Shown one piece after another: positions 12,926-13,710 of a stretch of 13,710 nucleotides of DNA. The position numbers and the translations under genes were made by a program. The stretch's first letter is position 1, and each line of letters begins with the position of its first letter. The notes beneath the pieces were generated by a model. It saw only the letters and a list, made by a program, of their open reading frames with translations. It did not search any database and had not been told where the DNA came from. This DNA comes from Treponema sp. UBA7590 (GTDB lineage: Bacteria; Spirochaetota; Spirochaetia; Treponematales; Treponemataceae): contig DLKK01000099.1 in assembly GCA_002478955.1 (NCBI GenBank), forward strand, positions 3,757-17,466, written 5' to 3'.

Positions 12926-13082
12926 TCACATTTGCATTTAAGATTTTTACAGTAGAATCTTTTGAGCAGTCATCGCAGACAATCAGCTCAAAGTCTTTCA
13001 CACTCTGATTCAAGATAGAATCAAGCTGCTCGCGTATATATTTTTCGCCGTTGTATGTAGCCATTGCAATAGAAATATTCAT
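12765..13082 (-). pseudogene. Truncated family 2 glycosyltransferase (N-terminal 50 residues, then out-of-frame sequence)
   Basis: The frame opens with ATG 13082 (AGGAGA upstream) and encodes MNISIAMATYNGEKYIREQL, then DSILNQSVKDFELIVCDDCSKDSTVKIL. This is a perfect GT2 start, including the first donor-binding Asp pair. From about residue 52 on, the sequence is Cys/Ser/Arg-rich with no GT2 character, lacks the DxD and all later motifs, and stops at 105 residues instead of about 250-320. The same DNA in another frame encodes the flippase-like tail described at 12746-12925. A deletion therefore joined the beginning of this glycosyltransferase to the end of a membrane-protein gene. The product should be inactive as a transferase. 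A further in-frame ATG at 13121 lies inside the preceding gene and is unlikely to be used. Confidence 0.8.
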
Positions 13083-13104
13083 ATATTTTTCATCTCCTGA
13101 AAAA

Positions 13105-13710
13105 TCATTCTTTCCAGCCATTTAAATCCATGTATTTTTCTTCTGAAAACTTCTTTCTAGTCGGTAATGTACCAAACTCAGCCAATTTTATTTTTAACAT
13201 TCTGGTAAAAAGACTAATTATGTTCGTCATTTTCTGAATATCATAAAATTTTTTAATATTCATGTATTTTACCTTTTTCAAATTATGCCGCATCCACACA
13301 TTGAACATCCGTTCCGCCATGTATCCAAAAATGCGTCCCTGAACAGCATTGTATTTTGATATATCTATTTCCTTTTCAGCCTCAAAAAGTATATTGAACA
13401 GCCATGTGCAGTATGCGTCAAAATCGTTCCACCCTATGACAGTCATGTTATAGGGTGATAACCTACATCCGCAGGTCATCACACTATAAACATCCTTGTC
13501 GTATTCAGGATATTTCTCATGTATTATCTTTTTTAAAGTGCGTAAATCCTCTGAAACATGACATACAGAATAGTCAACTTCCAATGAATAAGGATAGACT
13601 CTCGGCTTTGCCAGCAGCGCATCATATTTCGAGAGAATTTTTTCAAGTTTTGATTTATCAAGTTCATACTTTTTCACTTCATTTTCTGGAAGAATCACAG
13701 CATCGTCAAA
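13105..13710 (-). CDS. DUF4422 capsular polysaccharide protein, C-terminal part (5' end outside window)
   Basis: The minus-strand frame is open to the window edge, so the start lies beyond 13710; the first visible residues are FDDAVILP. About 200 residues match the pattern of DUF4422 proteins, a glycosyltransferase-like family found in capsule and LPS loci: SVCHVSEDLRTLKKIIHEKYPEY, YNMTVIGWNDFDAYCTWLF, NILFEAEKEIDISKY and RIFGYMAERMFNVW. Family members are usually about 250 residues, so only the N-terminus is missing. Its end is followed 22 bases later by the truncated GT2 gene. Its activity is not established for the family; transfer of a sugar, perhaps a galactofuranose-like one, is often presumed. 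It is probably an upstream member of the same operon. Confidence 0.85.
   Translation of the reverse strand, partial: FDDAVILPENEVKKYELDKSKLEKILSKYDALLAKPRVYPYSLEVDYSVCHVSEDLRTLKKIIHEKYPEYDKDVYSVMTCGCRLSPYNMTVIGWNDFDAYCTWLFNILFEAEKEIDISKYNAVQGRIFGYMAERMFNVWMRHNLKKVKYMNIKKFYDIQKMTNIISLFTRMLKIKLAEFGTLPTRKKFSEEKYMDLNGWKE

Noticed and set aside
1..13710. tRNA, rRNA, riboswitch aptamers, transposases or phage genes
   Set aside because: I looked for these by eye and saw none. A covariance-model search was not possible, so small structured RNAs cannot be fully excluded.

Overview
The window looks like a chromosomal segment of a host-associated spirochaete, most likely a rumen or gut Treponema. The AT-rich base composition, the gene style and the GC-rich intergenic element at 7141-7251 suggest this. 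It is an inference from pattern recognition, not from a search. Three zones can be told apart.

Zone 1 (1-3830) is housekeeping and signalling. It holds the 3' end of adenylate kinase (adk) with a strong intrinsic terminator, then a membrane-anchored HD-GYP protein (probable cyclic-di-GMP phosphodiesterase). Facing it, with only 4 bases between the stop codons, is ilvB, the catalytic subunit of acetolactate synthase. Upstream of ilvB lies what reads as a complete transcription attenuator. A 20-residue leader peptide carries the codon run Leu-Lys-Val-Val-Leu-Val-Ile, its stop codon abuts an antiterminator arm, and a terminator hairpin with a U-run follows. The best promoter puts the transcript start almost exactly on the leader AUG.

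Zone 2 (about 3890-5990) is a scarred junction. It contains broken pieces of GT4 glycosyltransferases, a RelB/DinJ antitoxin whose YafQ/RelE-type toxin has lost its middle, a relic of the C-terminal end of a second epimerase gene, and an intact-looking hicAB toxin-antitoxin operon. Both toxin-antitoxin promoters have a perfect 7-bp inverted repeat overlapping the -10 box, which are likely autoregulatory operators.

Zone 3 (5990-13710, all minus strand) is a surface polysaccharide operon, read from 13710 downwards. In order it encodes a DUF4422 glycosyltransferase-like protein, a broken GT2 gene fused out of frame to the last 59 codons of a multi-pass membrane protein (probably a Wzx flippase), a rhamnosyltransferase-like GT2, a GT32, an EpsG/Wzy-type polymerase, a GT2, a TagD-like cytidylyltransferase, a LicD-family phosphotransferase, another GT2, a GC-rich structured repeat and an extended-SDR NAD-dependent epimerase. 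Genes from 13105 down to 7256 overlap or are separated by a few bases, consistent with one transcript. The glycosyltransferases would build a repeat unit, TagD plus LicD would add a phospho-alcohol decoration, and EpsG would polymerise it. No intact flippase is visible, only its probable tail.

No tRNA, rRNA, CRISPR array, insertion sequence or transposase was seen. The most notable signals are the ilvB attenuator, the internal-deletion scars that keep both gene ends, and the structured repeat at 7141-7251.
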